This document shows, one piece after another, positions 1 to 7,239 of a stretch of DNA of 14,432 nucleotides (within the stretch, counting starts at the first letter, position 1; every line of letters starts with the position of its first letter). Below the pieces are notes generated by a model that made no database searches, was not told where the DNA came from, and saw only the letters and a list, made by a program, of their open reading frames with translations. The position numbers and the translations under genes were made by a program. The stretch comes from Glaciecola sp. UBA1851. Lineage in GTDB: Bacteria; Pseudomonadota; Gammaproteobacteria; Enterobacterales; Alteromonadaceae. The DNA lies in assembly GCA_002338515.1 (NCBI GenBank), contig DDIL01000070.1, forward strand, positions 1 through 14,432, in the 5' to 3' direction.

Positions 1-205
1 TAATCACGGCATAATCGCTCGCCATATTAAACAAGACTTGCAGTTTATTGACTTCCTTTTCTATATCAGAATATTTATCATCACCAAAAACAGCAAATCG
101 AACACTGGCCAGTATTAAGCCTATTAAAGCTAGCACTAGCATGACTTCTAAAAGTGTAAAGCCCCCTTGTTTGGAGGCTTTGCGAATGTCTGTCAACAGA
201 TTCAA
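1..205 (-). CDS. gspH: Type II secretion minor pseudopilin GspH (partial, N-terminal 68 residues)
   Basis: Minor pseudopilin that forms part of the tip of the type II secretion pseudopilus in the inner membrane and periplasm. The reading frame runs off the left edge, so only the N-terminus is seen. The prepilin peptidase site is clear: KQGG then FTLLE, with cleavage after Gly15 and the conserved Glu at +5 (residue 20). A hydrophobic helix follows (about residues 16-36). No ATG lies in a sensible place. An in-frame TAG stands at 217-215, and the first usable start is a TTG at 205-203, preceded by AGGA at 216-213 with 7-nt spacing. A second TTG (196-194) is possible but has a poorer ribosome site. 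The gene follows gspG in the same direction after an 85-nt gap that carries two copies of the window's repeated palindrome. The family call rests on the N-terminal pseudopilin signature and the position after gspG; it could in principle be another minor pseudopilin, but GspH is the usual gene here. Confidence 0.85.
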   Translation of the reverse strand, partial: MNLLTDIRKASKQGGFTLLEVMLVLALIGLILASVRFAVFGDDKYSDIEKEVNKLQVLFNMASDYAVI

Positions 206-216
206 ATCGTTATCCT
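206..216 (-). promoter_or_regulatory. Ribosome binding site that fixes a TTG start for gspH
   Basis: On the minus strand AGGA (216-213) lies 7 nt before TTG (205-203). It overlaps the in-frame TAG that ends any upstream extension of the gspH frame, so translation has to begin downstream of it. This makes the non-ATG start the best reading. Confidence 0.6.
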
Positions 217-243
217 AGACTGGTTAATGATGGCTAGAAAAAG

Positions 244-282
244 AAGTTGGACTGTCCAGACTTAAAAGTTGGACTGTCCAAC
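244..282. repeat. Direct pair of the TGGACWGTCCA palindrome between gspG and gspH
   Basis: Core copies lie at 248-258 and 270-280, both reading TGGACTGTCCA on the plus strand. The shared block is 15 bp (aagttggactgtcca, 244-258 and 266-280) with a period of 22 bp, about two helical turns. On the gspG-gspH transcript (minus strand) the copy nearest gspG extends to a perfect GTTGGAC-A-GTCCAAC, directly followed by TTTT (267-264). It could therefore form a small hairpin with a U run (6-bp stem, 3-nt loop). The two copies can also pair with each other with one central A-A mismatch. The sequence is clear; the function is unknown. Confidence 0.9.
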
Positions 283-290
283 CGGAGTTT

Positions 291-752
291 TTATTGAAGA
301 TAGTCGTTTAGATTCCACGTACCAATATCGTCCTCGGTACCTTCAATCATATCTGGTCCAAAGCTATAAACGTCGTACTTGCCAATTTCACCTGGATTCA
401 ACAAAATATAATCATTTCCCCAAGGATCCACGGGTAAACGTTTTATAATGCCATCTTCAGGATAGGCGCGTGGGATGGGATCAATTGTGGGAGCATTAAC
501 CAATGCCTCTAGTCCTTGCTCAGTTGTTGGCATCATGTTGGTTTGTAAGCGGTACATCTCAAGTGCACTTTCCAATTGCTGTATATCCACCGCCGCTTTC
601 TTAATTTGCGCAGTGTCTCGTTGTCCGAATATTTGTGGCGCAACAAATGCAGCCATTGTTGCGATAATAAAAATTACCACCATGACTTCAATTAGGGTAA
701 ACCCTTTTTGTTTAACACTATTCAGTGGCATGTTTCGGTTTGTTAGTTTCAT
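291..752 (-). CDS. gspG: Type II secretion major pseudopilin GspG
   Basis: Major pseudopilin, 153 residues, the subunit of the periplasmic pseudopilus that drives exoproteins through the GspD secretin. The prepilin peptidase site is KQKG then FTLIE (cleavage after Gly17, Glu22 at +5), followed by a hydrophobic helix to about residue 40. Typical GspG landmarks follow: MPTTEQGLEAL, LPVDPWGNDY, and a C-terminal acidic loop with YSFGPD and TEDD that in the family binds calcium. The full length is usual for GspG. The start ATG at 752 has a weak GTGAG-type ribosome site; Met8 (731) is an alternative that would shorten only the leader removed by the peptidase. It begins 10 nt after the gspF stop, so it is in the same operon. 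The gap to gspH is the only sizeable break in the operon seen here. Confidence 0.97.
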   Translation of the reverse strand: MKLTNRNMPLNSVKQKGFTLIEVMVVIFIIATMAAFVAPQIFGQRDTAQIKKAAVDIQQLESALEMYRLQTNMMPTTEQGLEALVNAPTIDPIPRAYPEDGIIKRLPVDPWGNDYILLNPGEIGKYDVYSFGPDMIEGTEDDIGTWNLNDYLQ

Positions 753-762
753 AATTGTCTCA

Positions 763-1980
763 CTAAATTCCTGCTAAATTGTTTAGTTCTAATATAGGTA
801 AAATGATGGCCAGTACAATAAAGAGCACCACTACTGCCATGGTAATAATTAATATCGGCTCAAACACTTTTAATGACATATTAATTGTACTTTCAAATTC
901 TCGTTCTTGATTTTCGGCAGCACGCGCTAGCATTTGAGTCAGCTCTCCTGAGCGTTCTCCCGATGCTATCATGTGCATCATCATGGGCGGAAAAACTTTC
1001 GTTTGTTCTAGTGCCGCTCTTAAGCTGCTGCCTTCTTTAACTCTCTCTGATGCAGTTTTCACCAAATTTTGTAAATGTCGATTTTTTAATACGTTTCCAC
1101 CAATTTTCATTGATTCGAGTAAAGGTACACTACTAGAGGTTAGTATACTTAATGTTCGAGCAAATCTAGCGGTATTAGTTCCCCTTGATAGCCTGCCAAT
1201 AAAGGGTAAAGTTAATATGCGCTTATGCCATTTTAATGCTAATTTCGGATTTTTAAGCAGTTTGGCAATTACAAAAAAAGTGATAACTAATAGTATTGCA
1301 GCCACTATCCCATAGTCTCTAACCGCATCGCTTATTGCAATAAGTACTTGTGTTACTGTTGGTAGGGCTTGTTCCATGTTATCAAATTGCCCGACAATTT
1401 CTGGCACAACGCTTGTTAACAGCATAACGACTACACCTAAGGCAACTAGTGTCATTAAAATTGGGTAAACTAATGCTTGTGTAATTAAGCTTTGAGTTTG
1501 GTGCCGGCGCTCTGCGTAATCAGCCAAACGCACCAATACAGCGTCTAGATGACCCGACTTTTCTCCAGCAGCTACCATGGCGGTAAACAATGTATCAAAC
1601 GCTTTTGGAAAGTCGTTTAATGCTGCGGCCAAGCTATGTCCTTCAACCACTTTACTTCTTACTGCCATCATCATATTTTTAGTCCGATTTTTTTCAGACT
1701 GCTCGGCTACCGCTAACAAGGCTTCTTCAATAGGTAGCGAGGCCTCAATTAAAGTAGCAAGTTGTCGAGTTAATAAAGCTAATTCTGTCGCAGATATACT
1801 AGGGCTAAAAAAGGTTTTTACTTTGCTCGTTGATGCTTTTTCCGCAACTTGTTCAACTTCTAAAGGAATAAGGGATTGTTCTCGTAATTGTGCTCTAATT
1901 TGCCGAGCGTTATCACCCTCAAGCACGCCGCTTGAGTTTTTACCTTTTGAATCTAGTGCTTTATAAGCGTAGGCTGGCAT
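763..1980 (-). CDS. gspF: Type II secretion inner-membrane platform protein GspF
   Basis: Polytopic inner-membrane protein of the secretion assembly platform, 405 residues (full length), contacting the GspE ATPase. It shows the internal duplication of the T2SSF family: two cytoplasmic helical domains with matching motifs, AAGEKSG around residues 137-143 and ASGERSG around 339-345. Membrane segments are about 168-191, 222-240 and 373-396. The N-terminal MPAYAYKALD and the segment FIGRLSRGTNTARFARTL are typical. The ATG start shares one base with the gspE stop (TAATG), which points to translational coupling. Nothing is missing or unusual. Confidence 0.97.
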   Translation of the reverse strand: MPAYAYKALDSKGKNSSGVLEGDNARQIRAQLREQSLIPLEVEQVAEKASTSKVKTFFSPSISATELALLTRQLATLIEASLPIEEALLAVAEQSEKNRTKNMMMAVRSKVVEGHSLAAALNDFPKAFDTLFTAMVAAGEKSGHLDAVLVRLADYAERRHQTQSLITQALVYPILMTLVALGVVVMLLTSVVPEIVGQFDNMEQALPTVTQVLIAISDAVRDYGIVAAILLVITFFVIAKLLKNPKLALKWHKRILTLPFIGRLSRGTNTARFARTLSILTSSSVPLLESMKIGGNVLKNRHLQNLVKTASERVKEGSSLRAALEQTKVFPPMMMHMIASGERSGELTQMLARAAENQEREFESTINMSLKVFEPILIITMAVVVLFIVLAIILPILELNNLAGI

Positions 1981-3557
1981 TATTCTTCTCTAGTCACTCT
2001 TAGCACTTCCTCTAGGGACGTAATGCCTTTAAGTACCTTGTCGCAGCCATCTTGCCTAATAGATGGAGTAAAGGTTCGAATGTACTTTTCAATGGCTTGT
2101 TCACCGCGACCACTGTGCATCATTTCTCGTACCTTATCATCCACTATTAGTTGCTCATGAATACCGGTTCGGCCTTTATATCCGGTATGATTACAACTAA
2201 TACAACCAACAGGATTAAAGATTGTAGTAGGTTCAGATATATTCAAAATTTCTTGTTGGCGTTCACTAGTTTGATGAGGTGTTTTACATTCATCACATAA
2301 TGTTCGAACGAGTCGTTGTGAGAGTACTGATACTAAACTAGATGATAATAAGAATGGTTCTATTCCCATATCTTCTAAACGAGTAATAGCGCCCGCAGCA
2401 GTATTGGTGTGTAATGTCGATAACACTAAATGACCAGTTAAACTGGCTTGCACTGCTATTTGAGCGGTTTCTAAATCTCGAATTTCACCTACCATAACGA
2501 CATCAGGATCTTGACGTAAAATTGCTCTCAATCCTCGAGCAAAGGTCATATCTACTTTTGTATTGACTTGGGTTTGCCCTATGCCTTCTAAATCAAATTC
2601 AATTGGGTCTTCAACAGTAAGAATATTTCTATCTTTCGAGTTGATTTCACTTAAGCCCGCATACAAAGTTGTACTTTTACCAGAACCAGTAGGGCCAGTC
2701 ACTAACATGATGCCATGAGGCTTTCTGATCAAGCTTGAAAAGTGCTCACGATTTTTAACCGTCATACCTAAGTCTTCAAGGTTTAATCGTGCATTGTTTT
2801 TGTCTAATAAACGCAGTACCACTCTCTCCCCATGGCTTGAAGGCATGGTTGACACCCTAACGTCGACTGCTCGGCCACCAATTTTCAAGCTAATTCGCCC
2901 ATCTTGTGGCACACGTTTTTCAGCAATGTCCATTTTAGACATAACTTTTATTCTAGAAACTAACATAGATGACATTTTGCGATTAGGGCGAAGTATTTCT
3001 CGTAACACGCCATCTACTCTGAATCGGACTATAAGCTGATTTTCAAATGTTTCAATATGGATATCCGACGCGCCTTCTTTGATGGCTTCACCTAGCATCG
3101 CATTAATAAGCTTAATAATAGGTGCATCGTCTTCGTTATCTAATAAGTCTTCTGTATCGGGTAAGTCTTCTGCTAGCGCAAATAAATCGCTTTCTTTGCC
3201 TAGGTCTTCCATTAGCTGTTTTGCTTCAGAAGAGTCTCTTTGGAATGAATCGGTTAATAGTGATTCAAACTCTTCTTGATTCTTTTTAAACAATTCAAAT
3301 GTTTGACCGCAATAACGGCGCACTTCCATAAATGCTGATATGGGCGTCGCATCTGTGTAATACAAATGATATGGCTGTGGTTCGATATCTAGCAATACAT
3401 GATTTTTTTTCGCGTAGCCAAATGGCAGCTTAGCAGATGATTCATCATTTTCTTCTAATGCCAATGCTTCTGTCATTAGGTCCTCTGATACTTCCCCGGC
3501 TACGCCCTCTAAACTGGCATCGTCAATGGTTTGTTCTGCTAACTTTTCTGACGACAT
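1980..3557 (-). CDS. gspE: Type II secretion traffic ATPase GspE
   Basis: Cytoplasmic hexameric ATPase that powers pseudopilus assembly, 525 residues. An acidic, variable N-terminal region (about 1-45) precedes the N1E-type domain that binds GspL in this family. The ATPase core then shows Walker A GPTGSGKST (288-296), the Asp box EDPIE (316-320), Walker B DPDVVMVGE (350-358) and the His box TLHTN (381-385). A zinc-binding four-cysteine module follows, with Cys421, Cys424, Cys452 and Cys455 (CDEC...CISC), which separates GspE from most PilT-like paralogues. It is slightly longer than the E. coli protein because of the acidic N-terminus. The start ATG overlaps the gspD stop by one base (TAATG), as does gspE with gspF, so D, E and F look translationally coupled. 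Confidence 0.97.
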   Translation of the reverse strand: MSSEKLAEQTIDDASLEGVAGEVSEDLMTEALALEENDESSAKLPFGYAKKNHVLLDIEPQPYHLYYTDATPISAFMEVRRYCGQTFELFKKNQEEFESLLTDSFQRDSSEAKQLMEDLGKESDLFALAEDLPDTEDLLDNEDDAPIIKLINAMLGEAIKEGASDIHIETFENQLIVRFRVDGVLREILRPNRKMSSMLVSRIKVMSKMDIAEKRVPQDGRISLKIGGRAVDVRVSTMPSSHGERVVLRLLDKNNARLNLEDLGMTVKNREHFSSLIRKPHGIMLVTGPTGSGKSTTLYAGLSEINSKDRNILTVEDPIEFDLEGIGQTQVNTKVDMTFARGLRAILRQDPDVVMVGEIRDLETAQIAVQASLTGHLVLSTLHTNTAAGAITRLEDMGIEPFLLSSSLVSVLSQRLVRTLCDECKTPHQTSERQQEILNISEPTTIFNPVGCISCNHTGYKGRTGIHEQLIVDDKVREMMHSGRGEQAIEKYIRTFTPSIRQDGCDKVLKGITSLEEVLRVTREE

Positions 3558-5608
3558 TAGTTCTTTTCCTGTTTCTCTTTTTCTAACAGATATTCATCAA
3601 AAGAAGGGGGCAGAACCAGCTTATCATTCCATTCTGGTAAGCTTGGTCCCTCAGTGAATGGCATTAACGGTATCCCTTGGCTTTGTCTTTCTAATTGCTG
3701 AGCGCGAATATAGTTATATTTACGATGACTAATTTCATTCATGGTAACACCATCACGAACAATAGAGGGGCGAAGAAATACCATAAGGTTTCGTTTACGT
3801 TTACTGGTAGATGTGGTTTTAAATAAATGTCCAATAAATGGAATGTCACCCAATAGAGGCACTTTTGATATGCTTTCTTGAACGTCTTCGTCAATTAAAC
3901 CACCTAGAACGATTGTGCCACCATCATCTACAATAACCGTTGTTTTAATTTCTCTTTTATTGATAGAAATATCTACTGATGTAGCACCGCTCACGCTTGA
4001 TACTTCTTGCTCAATTGTGAGTTGTACTGCATCCCCCTCGTTAATTTGAGGAGTGACTTTGAGTTTAATCCCAACTTCCTGACGTTCCACGGTAGTAAAT
4101 GGGTTGCTATTATTTGAACCAGTTGAGGTGCCTGTTATAATGGGTACTTCTTGGCCAACAATAAAGAAAGCTTCTTCATTATCCATTGTTGTTAAATGTG
4201 GAGTAGCGAGTATGTTTGAGTTAGTATCAGTGCTCACCGCTTGCACAACTGCACCCCAACCATTTTCAATAATGCCCGCTATTAAGCCATTAGCTCCGCC
4301 TAACAACTGGGCCAGAGGAGTGAGGTTCCCTTCTTGTGTGGTTACAGTGTCAACCACTACACCGTTGGCTGTCGTTGTTGAACCAAGTAATTCGGTATCT
4401 TCTGCTTCTCTTAGAGCTACTCCTAGCGAGCCAACCCCTACCACGCCATTAGTAAATTGCGTGCCGCCGCCACTTTCAGATACAAATTGAACACCAAGTG
4501 TTGTGCCGTCACCTTCGAATACTTCAACAATAATCGCTTCAACCTGAACCTGTGCTCGTCTCACATCTAACTGACGAATAACAGCTTCAAGGGAGCGCAT
4601 CATATCGGGTTCGGCAGTGATAACTAACGAGTTACTATCTTCATGAGCATCAATACTCACATCTCTATTGCCTGATGAACTTCTTCTTTGTTGGCCGTTA
4701 CCCTGAGTCTCGGCTTGCATACTGGCACTAACGCCTTGTAATACTTTCACCAAGTCTTCAGCTTTAGAATAATTTAGGAAAATAACACGAGTGTTTCCAC
4801 TAGTTTCTAACTCTTGGTCCATACGCGTAATTAAATTGATTAGCCTTTGGCGTGCTTTGATATCGCCGGAAACAATTACGCTGTTGGTTCTGTCATCAGC
4901 TACCACTCTTGGCGTTGATTTTCCAGTAGCACCTTGTTTTCCTTGGGTATTATTAATACTCTCAATAATTCTTACCATTTCTGATGCTGAAGCGTACTTC
5001 AATTTAATGACTTCTACTTCTTCGTCACCGGCTTGGTCAACTCTTTCGATTATTTCAACTAAACGGTTTACTACAGCCGCTCGGCCAGTGATCATCATAA
5101 CGTTAGACGGATCGTGAGACACAACGTTACCACCGCCAGTTTGGTCATTTAGTTGTCTTAAAATTGGCGCTAGCTCTCGAACAGGTACATTGTAAACTGG
5201 CATGACGCGTGTGATCATCTCATCGCCATCAAGAGTGTTTGAATCGACTACGGGAATATTTGAAGACTTTGCATCCTTTGAACGCACTACTTTTAAAATG
5301 CCGTTAGGCATTTCAACAACGGCAAAATCATATACTTGTAACACATTCAAAAAGAACTGATAGTATTGATCTTCAGTTAATAAGTCGTAGCTACGAACAC
5401 TAATTTTACCGCGTACATTGGGGTCAACAATAATAGTACGCTTTAAATTTTTACCTACAATGTTGATAAATTCGGTAATATCCGTGTTTTTGAAGTTTGG
5501 TTGATATTCCGTACCAAATGCAACAAAGCTGCTACCCAGTATGGTAACTGTGGCAACTAAAGCACAAAACAATTTTGTTACTTTACTTCTTTGCTTTTTA
5601 AGCATCAT
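3557..5608 (-). CDS. gspD: Type II secretion outer-membrane secretin GspD
   Basis: Secretin, 683 residues, forming the outer-membrane channel of the system. A basic N-terminus and hydrophobic stretch (about 1-30, MMLKKQRSK then the core) form a Sec signal peptide, probably cut near residues 30-32. The N0 domain begins at YQPNFKNTDITEFI, followed by the repeated KH-like N1-N3 domains (about 125-350). The C-terminal secretin domain carries VGQEVPIITG, VERQEVGIKLKVTPQINEGD and VPLLGDIPFIGHLF. A short tail beyond the barrel (about the last 60 residues) is where pilotins bind in other GspD proteins; no gspS-like gene is in the window. Two adjacent ATGs (5608 and 5605) follow an AGG ribosome site; the first is used here. 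It starts 23 nt after the gspC stop. Confidence 0.97.
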   Translation of the reverse strand: MMLKKQRSKVTKLFCALVATVTILGSSFVAFGTEYQPNFKNTDITEFINIVGKNLKRTIIVDPNVRGKISVRSYDLLTEDQYYQFFLNVLQVYDFAVVEMPNGILKVVRSKDAKSSNIPVVDSNTLDGDEMITRVMPVYNVPVRELAPILRQLNDQTGGGNVVSHDPSNVMMITGRAAVVNRLVEIIERVDQAGDEEVEVIKLKYASASEMVRIIESINNTQGKQGATGKSTPRVVADDRTNSVIVSGDIKARQRLINLITRMDQELETSGNTRVIFLNYSKAEDLVKVLQGVSASMQAETQGNGQQRRSSSGNRDVSIDAHEDSNSLVITAEPDMMRSLEAVIRQLDVRRAQVQVEAIIVEVFEGDGTTLGVQFVSESGGGTQFTNGVVGVGSLGVALREAEDTELLGSTTTANGVVVDTVTTQEGNLTPLAQLLGGANGLIAGIIENGWGAVVQAVSTDTNSNILATPHLTTMDNEEAFFIVGQEVPIITGTSTGSNNSNPFTTVERQEVGIKLKVTPQINEGDAVQLTIEQEVSSVSGATSVDISINKREIKTTVIVDDGGTIVLGGLIDEDVQESISKVPLLGDIPFIGHLFKTTSTSKRKRNLMVFLRPSIVRDGVTMNEISHRKYNYIRAQQLERQSQGIPLMPFTEGPSLPEWNDKLVLPPSFDEYLLEKEKQEKN

Positions 5609-5631
5609 AAACTACTACCTTTTGCCTTACC

Positions 5632-6570
5632 CTAATTTCTAGGAATTTCTAATTCGAGAGAAACAAACTCGCCACTTCTTAGTACTTCTAGTTGCAGTGT
5701 GTCGGCTTGTTGTAATTGTGTAATTGCTTCGCCAGATTGTTGAAGATCAGTTAAGTCGAGCCCATTTAATTGTAAAACGACATCGCCATTTTTTAATCCT
5801 ACAGAGTTAAATAATGCTGGTTCTTTTCCTGGTGAAACACGAAATCCAACTAATTGACCGTCAACTCGATGAGGAGCAAGTGCGATAAAATCTGTAAAGT
5901 TTGCCGGCTCGGTTGAAAGTTTTTGCCTAGCTTCCCTAAGCGCTTTTGCTCGAGTTCTTAAATCTTCATCATCATTATTACTAGTAACGGCTCGCTGAGG
6001 GCTATTTTGTTGTGCTTGTTGAGCAGTTCTGTTTTTAATCTGTCGATTAGCTTCGTCGTAATCTAAACCTTCTAACATCAGTGTTTCGCGAGTGAGTCTA
6101 TTTTTGATTATGACTCTATCGCTTAGTATCTCATCAAGCGTAACATTAGTACCTTCTACTTTATCACCCAATCCATAAGTATTTTGATTGTTTCGGTACT
6201 CTATGATAGCTGCCCCTTTAGATTTGTCGGAACTAGACACCACTCCCGATAGCACCAAATTGAGTTTTGTCTCTGGTACATCGGATACTTGTTGTAATAC
6301 TTGCGCTGGAGGTTGCTCTGCTGCATCCCCGAAAAGATTGAGGTTTGTAACCGCCTTGATATTAATATTTGAGTTAGTGTTACTTGAAGAAGATGAAACG
6401 ATTGACGGTGGACTAGAACCCTGTAGTTGCGGTGACGGTACAAGCGACCAAGTTAATTTGGCAGCTATCATTAACAAATAAATGCTCAAAAATACGATAA
6501 CAATCAGAATGACCTTATTTTCATGGCGCCGATAGAAATCAGTGATCGAAGAAACGGATACGTCGGTCAT
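5632..6570 (-). CDS. gspC: Type II secretion inner-membrane protein GspC
   Basis: Bitopic inner-membrane protein, 312 residues from the ATG at 6570, linking the platform to the secretin. Domains in order: a short cytoplasmic N-terminus, a membrane helix (about 20-42), a Ser/Asn-rich linker (50-70), the HR domain (about 71-170, with the family motif NLFG near 78-81) that binds the N0 domain of GspD, a Gln-rich linker (about 175-215), and a C-terminal PDZ domain (about 222-312, with GLKNGDVVLQLNG). An in-frame TTG six bases upstream (6576) would add Met-Ile; the ATG is preferred. This is the first gene of the operon seen, so the promoter should lie in 6571-6805, shared with divergent hslR. Confidence 0.95.
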   Translation of the reverse strand: MTDVSVSSITDFYRRHENKVILIVIVFLSIYLLMIAAKLTWSLVPSPQLQGSSPPSIVSSSSSNTNSNINIKAVTNLNLFGDAAEQPPAQVLQQVSDVPETKLNLVLSGVVSSSDKSKGAAIIEYRNNQNTYGLGDKVEGTNVTLDEILSDRVIIKNRLTRETLMLEGLDYDEANRQIKNRTAQQAQQNSPQRAVTSNNDDEDLRTRAKALREARQKLSTEPANFTDFIALAPHRVDGQLVGFRVSPGKEPALFNSVGLKNGDVVLQLNGLDLTDLQQSGEAITQLQQADTLQLEVLRSGEFVSLELEIPRN

Positions 6571-6719
6571 AATCAATTAATTTTAGGCCTTTTAGTGAAA
6601 TCTGAGGTAATGATATCTAGTAGGAGTTGATGCTACAACAGTTAGTCGGCAATCTACGCAAAAAATTCATATTTATTATTACATTTCGTTAATTAGTTAT
6701 TACGAATATTGTTTGGGTT

Positions 6720-6784
6720 TGGACTGTCCAACTTACATTTATTTGTGTTAGTCATATTAGCTTAGGTTATAATTGGACAGTCTA
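6720..6784. repeat. Inverted pair of the TGGACWGTCCA palindrome between gspC and hslR
   Basis: The left copy at 6720-6730 is TGGACTGTCCA. The right copy at 6774-6784 is TGGACAGTCTA, the opposite orientation with one base changed; it is the only degenerate copy of the ten. The spacer is 43 nt. The arms could pair over about 13 bases (one G-U on one transcript). The right copy covers the predicted transcription start of hslR. Confidence 0.85.
6743..6773 (+). promoter_or_regulatory. Candidate sigma-70 promoter of hslR-hslO
   Basis: A perfect -10 hexamer TATAAT lies at 6768-6773. The -35 side is weak: TTGTGT at 6743-6748 with a 19-nt spacer is the best match. The expected start of transcription (about 6780) falls inside the palindrome copy at 6774-6784 and gives a leader of about 26 nt before the ATG at 6806. 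hslR/hslO are heat-shock genes in E. coli, but no convincing sigma-32-type box was seen. Confidence 0.5.
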
Positions 6785-6805
6785 ACATGCCAAAAAAGTT
6801 GCGTT

Positions 6806-7228
6806 ATGAGTAAATCGAAGAATAATTCCTCCCAATCATCATCTAGCGATATAGAAAGCGTTCGGATTGATAAATGGGTGTGGGCAGCTAGATTCGCAAA
6901 AACTCGAAGTTTAGCTAAGGATTTAGTCCAAGCGGGTAAAATCCAATATAATGGCCAAAGAAGTAAGCCTAGCCGAGTGGTTGAAATTGGTGCAACCATA
7001 AAGGTACCAAGTGGCTATGATGAAAAAGTTGTCGTTGTAACGAAAATATACGATAAACGCCAAAGTGCGCCTATTGCGCAGACCATGTTTGAAGAAACGG
7101 CGGCGAGCATAGAGCAAAGAGAAAAGAATGCGCAAGCAAGACAACTAAGTGCGTTTCATAGTCCTAAACCAGATTCGCGGCCTGACAAAAAACAAAGGCG
7201 ACAATTAATTCAATTTAAACAGAAGTAG
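6806..7228 (+). CDS. hslR: Heat shock protein 15 (ribosome-associated S4-domain protein HslR)
   Basis: Hsp15 binds free 50S subunits that still carry a nascent chain and helps recycle them after translation failure. The protein is 140 residues from the ATG at 6806, close to the 133 of E. coli. A Ser/Asn-rich N-terminus (1-15) precedes the S4 RNA-binding domain (about 20-68) with VRIDKWVWAARF, KTRSLAKDLV and YNGQRSKPSR. The conserved EETAASIEQREK segment and the basic tail RPDKKQRRQLIQFK follow. A TTG at 6773 would add 11 residues, but that extension overlaps the -10 box and the palindrome and has no family counterpart, so the ATG is chosen. No strong ribosome site is visible. hslO follows after 11 nt, so the two are probably one transcript. 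Confidence 0.93.
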   Translation: MSKSKNNSSQSSSSDIESVRIDKWVWAARFAKTRSLAKDLVQAGKIQYNGQRSKPSRVVEIGATIKVPSGYDEKVVVVTKIYDKRQSAPIAQTMFEETAASIEQREKNAQARQLSAFHSPKPDSRPDKKQRRQLIQFKQK

Positions 7229-7239
7229 ATATAAATTTA

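Larger units (their letters stand above)
6571..6805. other. Divergent control region between gspC and hslR
   Basis: This 235-nt gap separates the leftward secretion operon from rightward hslR-hslO. It is very AT-rich in the middle (6660-6710). It contains two copies of the repeated palindrome (6720-6730 and 6774-6784), a good -10 box for hslR, and an imperfect inverted repeat TTCGT...ACGAA (6686-6707). On the minus strand TTGGAC, formed by the first palindrome copy (6731-6726), lies 17 nt before TATTCG (6708-6703). This is a weak candidate promoter for gspC. No gene is seen. Confidence 0.6.

Noticed and set aside
6188..6481. Open frames antisense to gspC, gspD, gspF and purD (for example 6188-6481, 4104-4490, 1577-1966, 13245-13538)
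   Set aside because: They lie entirely opposite well-conserved genes, show low-complexity Ser/Ala/Thr-rich products and have no recognisable domains; they are frame shadows.
6686..6707. Imperfect inverted repeat TTCGT...ACGAA upstream of gspC as an operator
   Set aside because: Only five outer base pairs match cleanly and the region is extremely AT-rich, where such matches arise easily.
6773..6805. TTG start adding 11 residues to HslR
   Set aside because: The extension would be encoded by the predicted transcription start and the palindrome and has no counterpart in the family; the ATG at 6806 gives a normal Hsp15.
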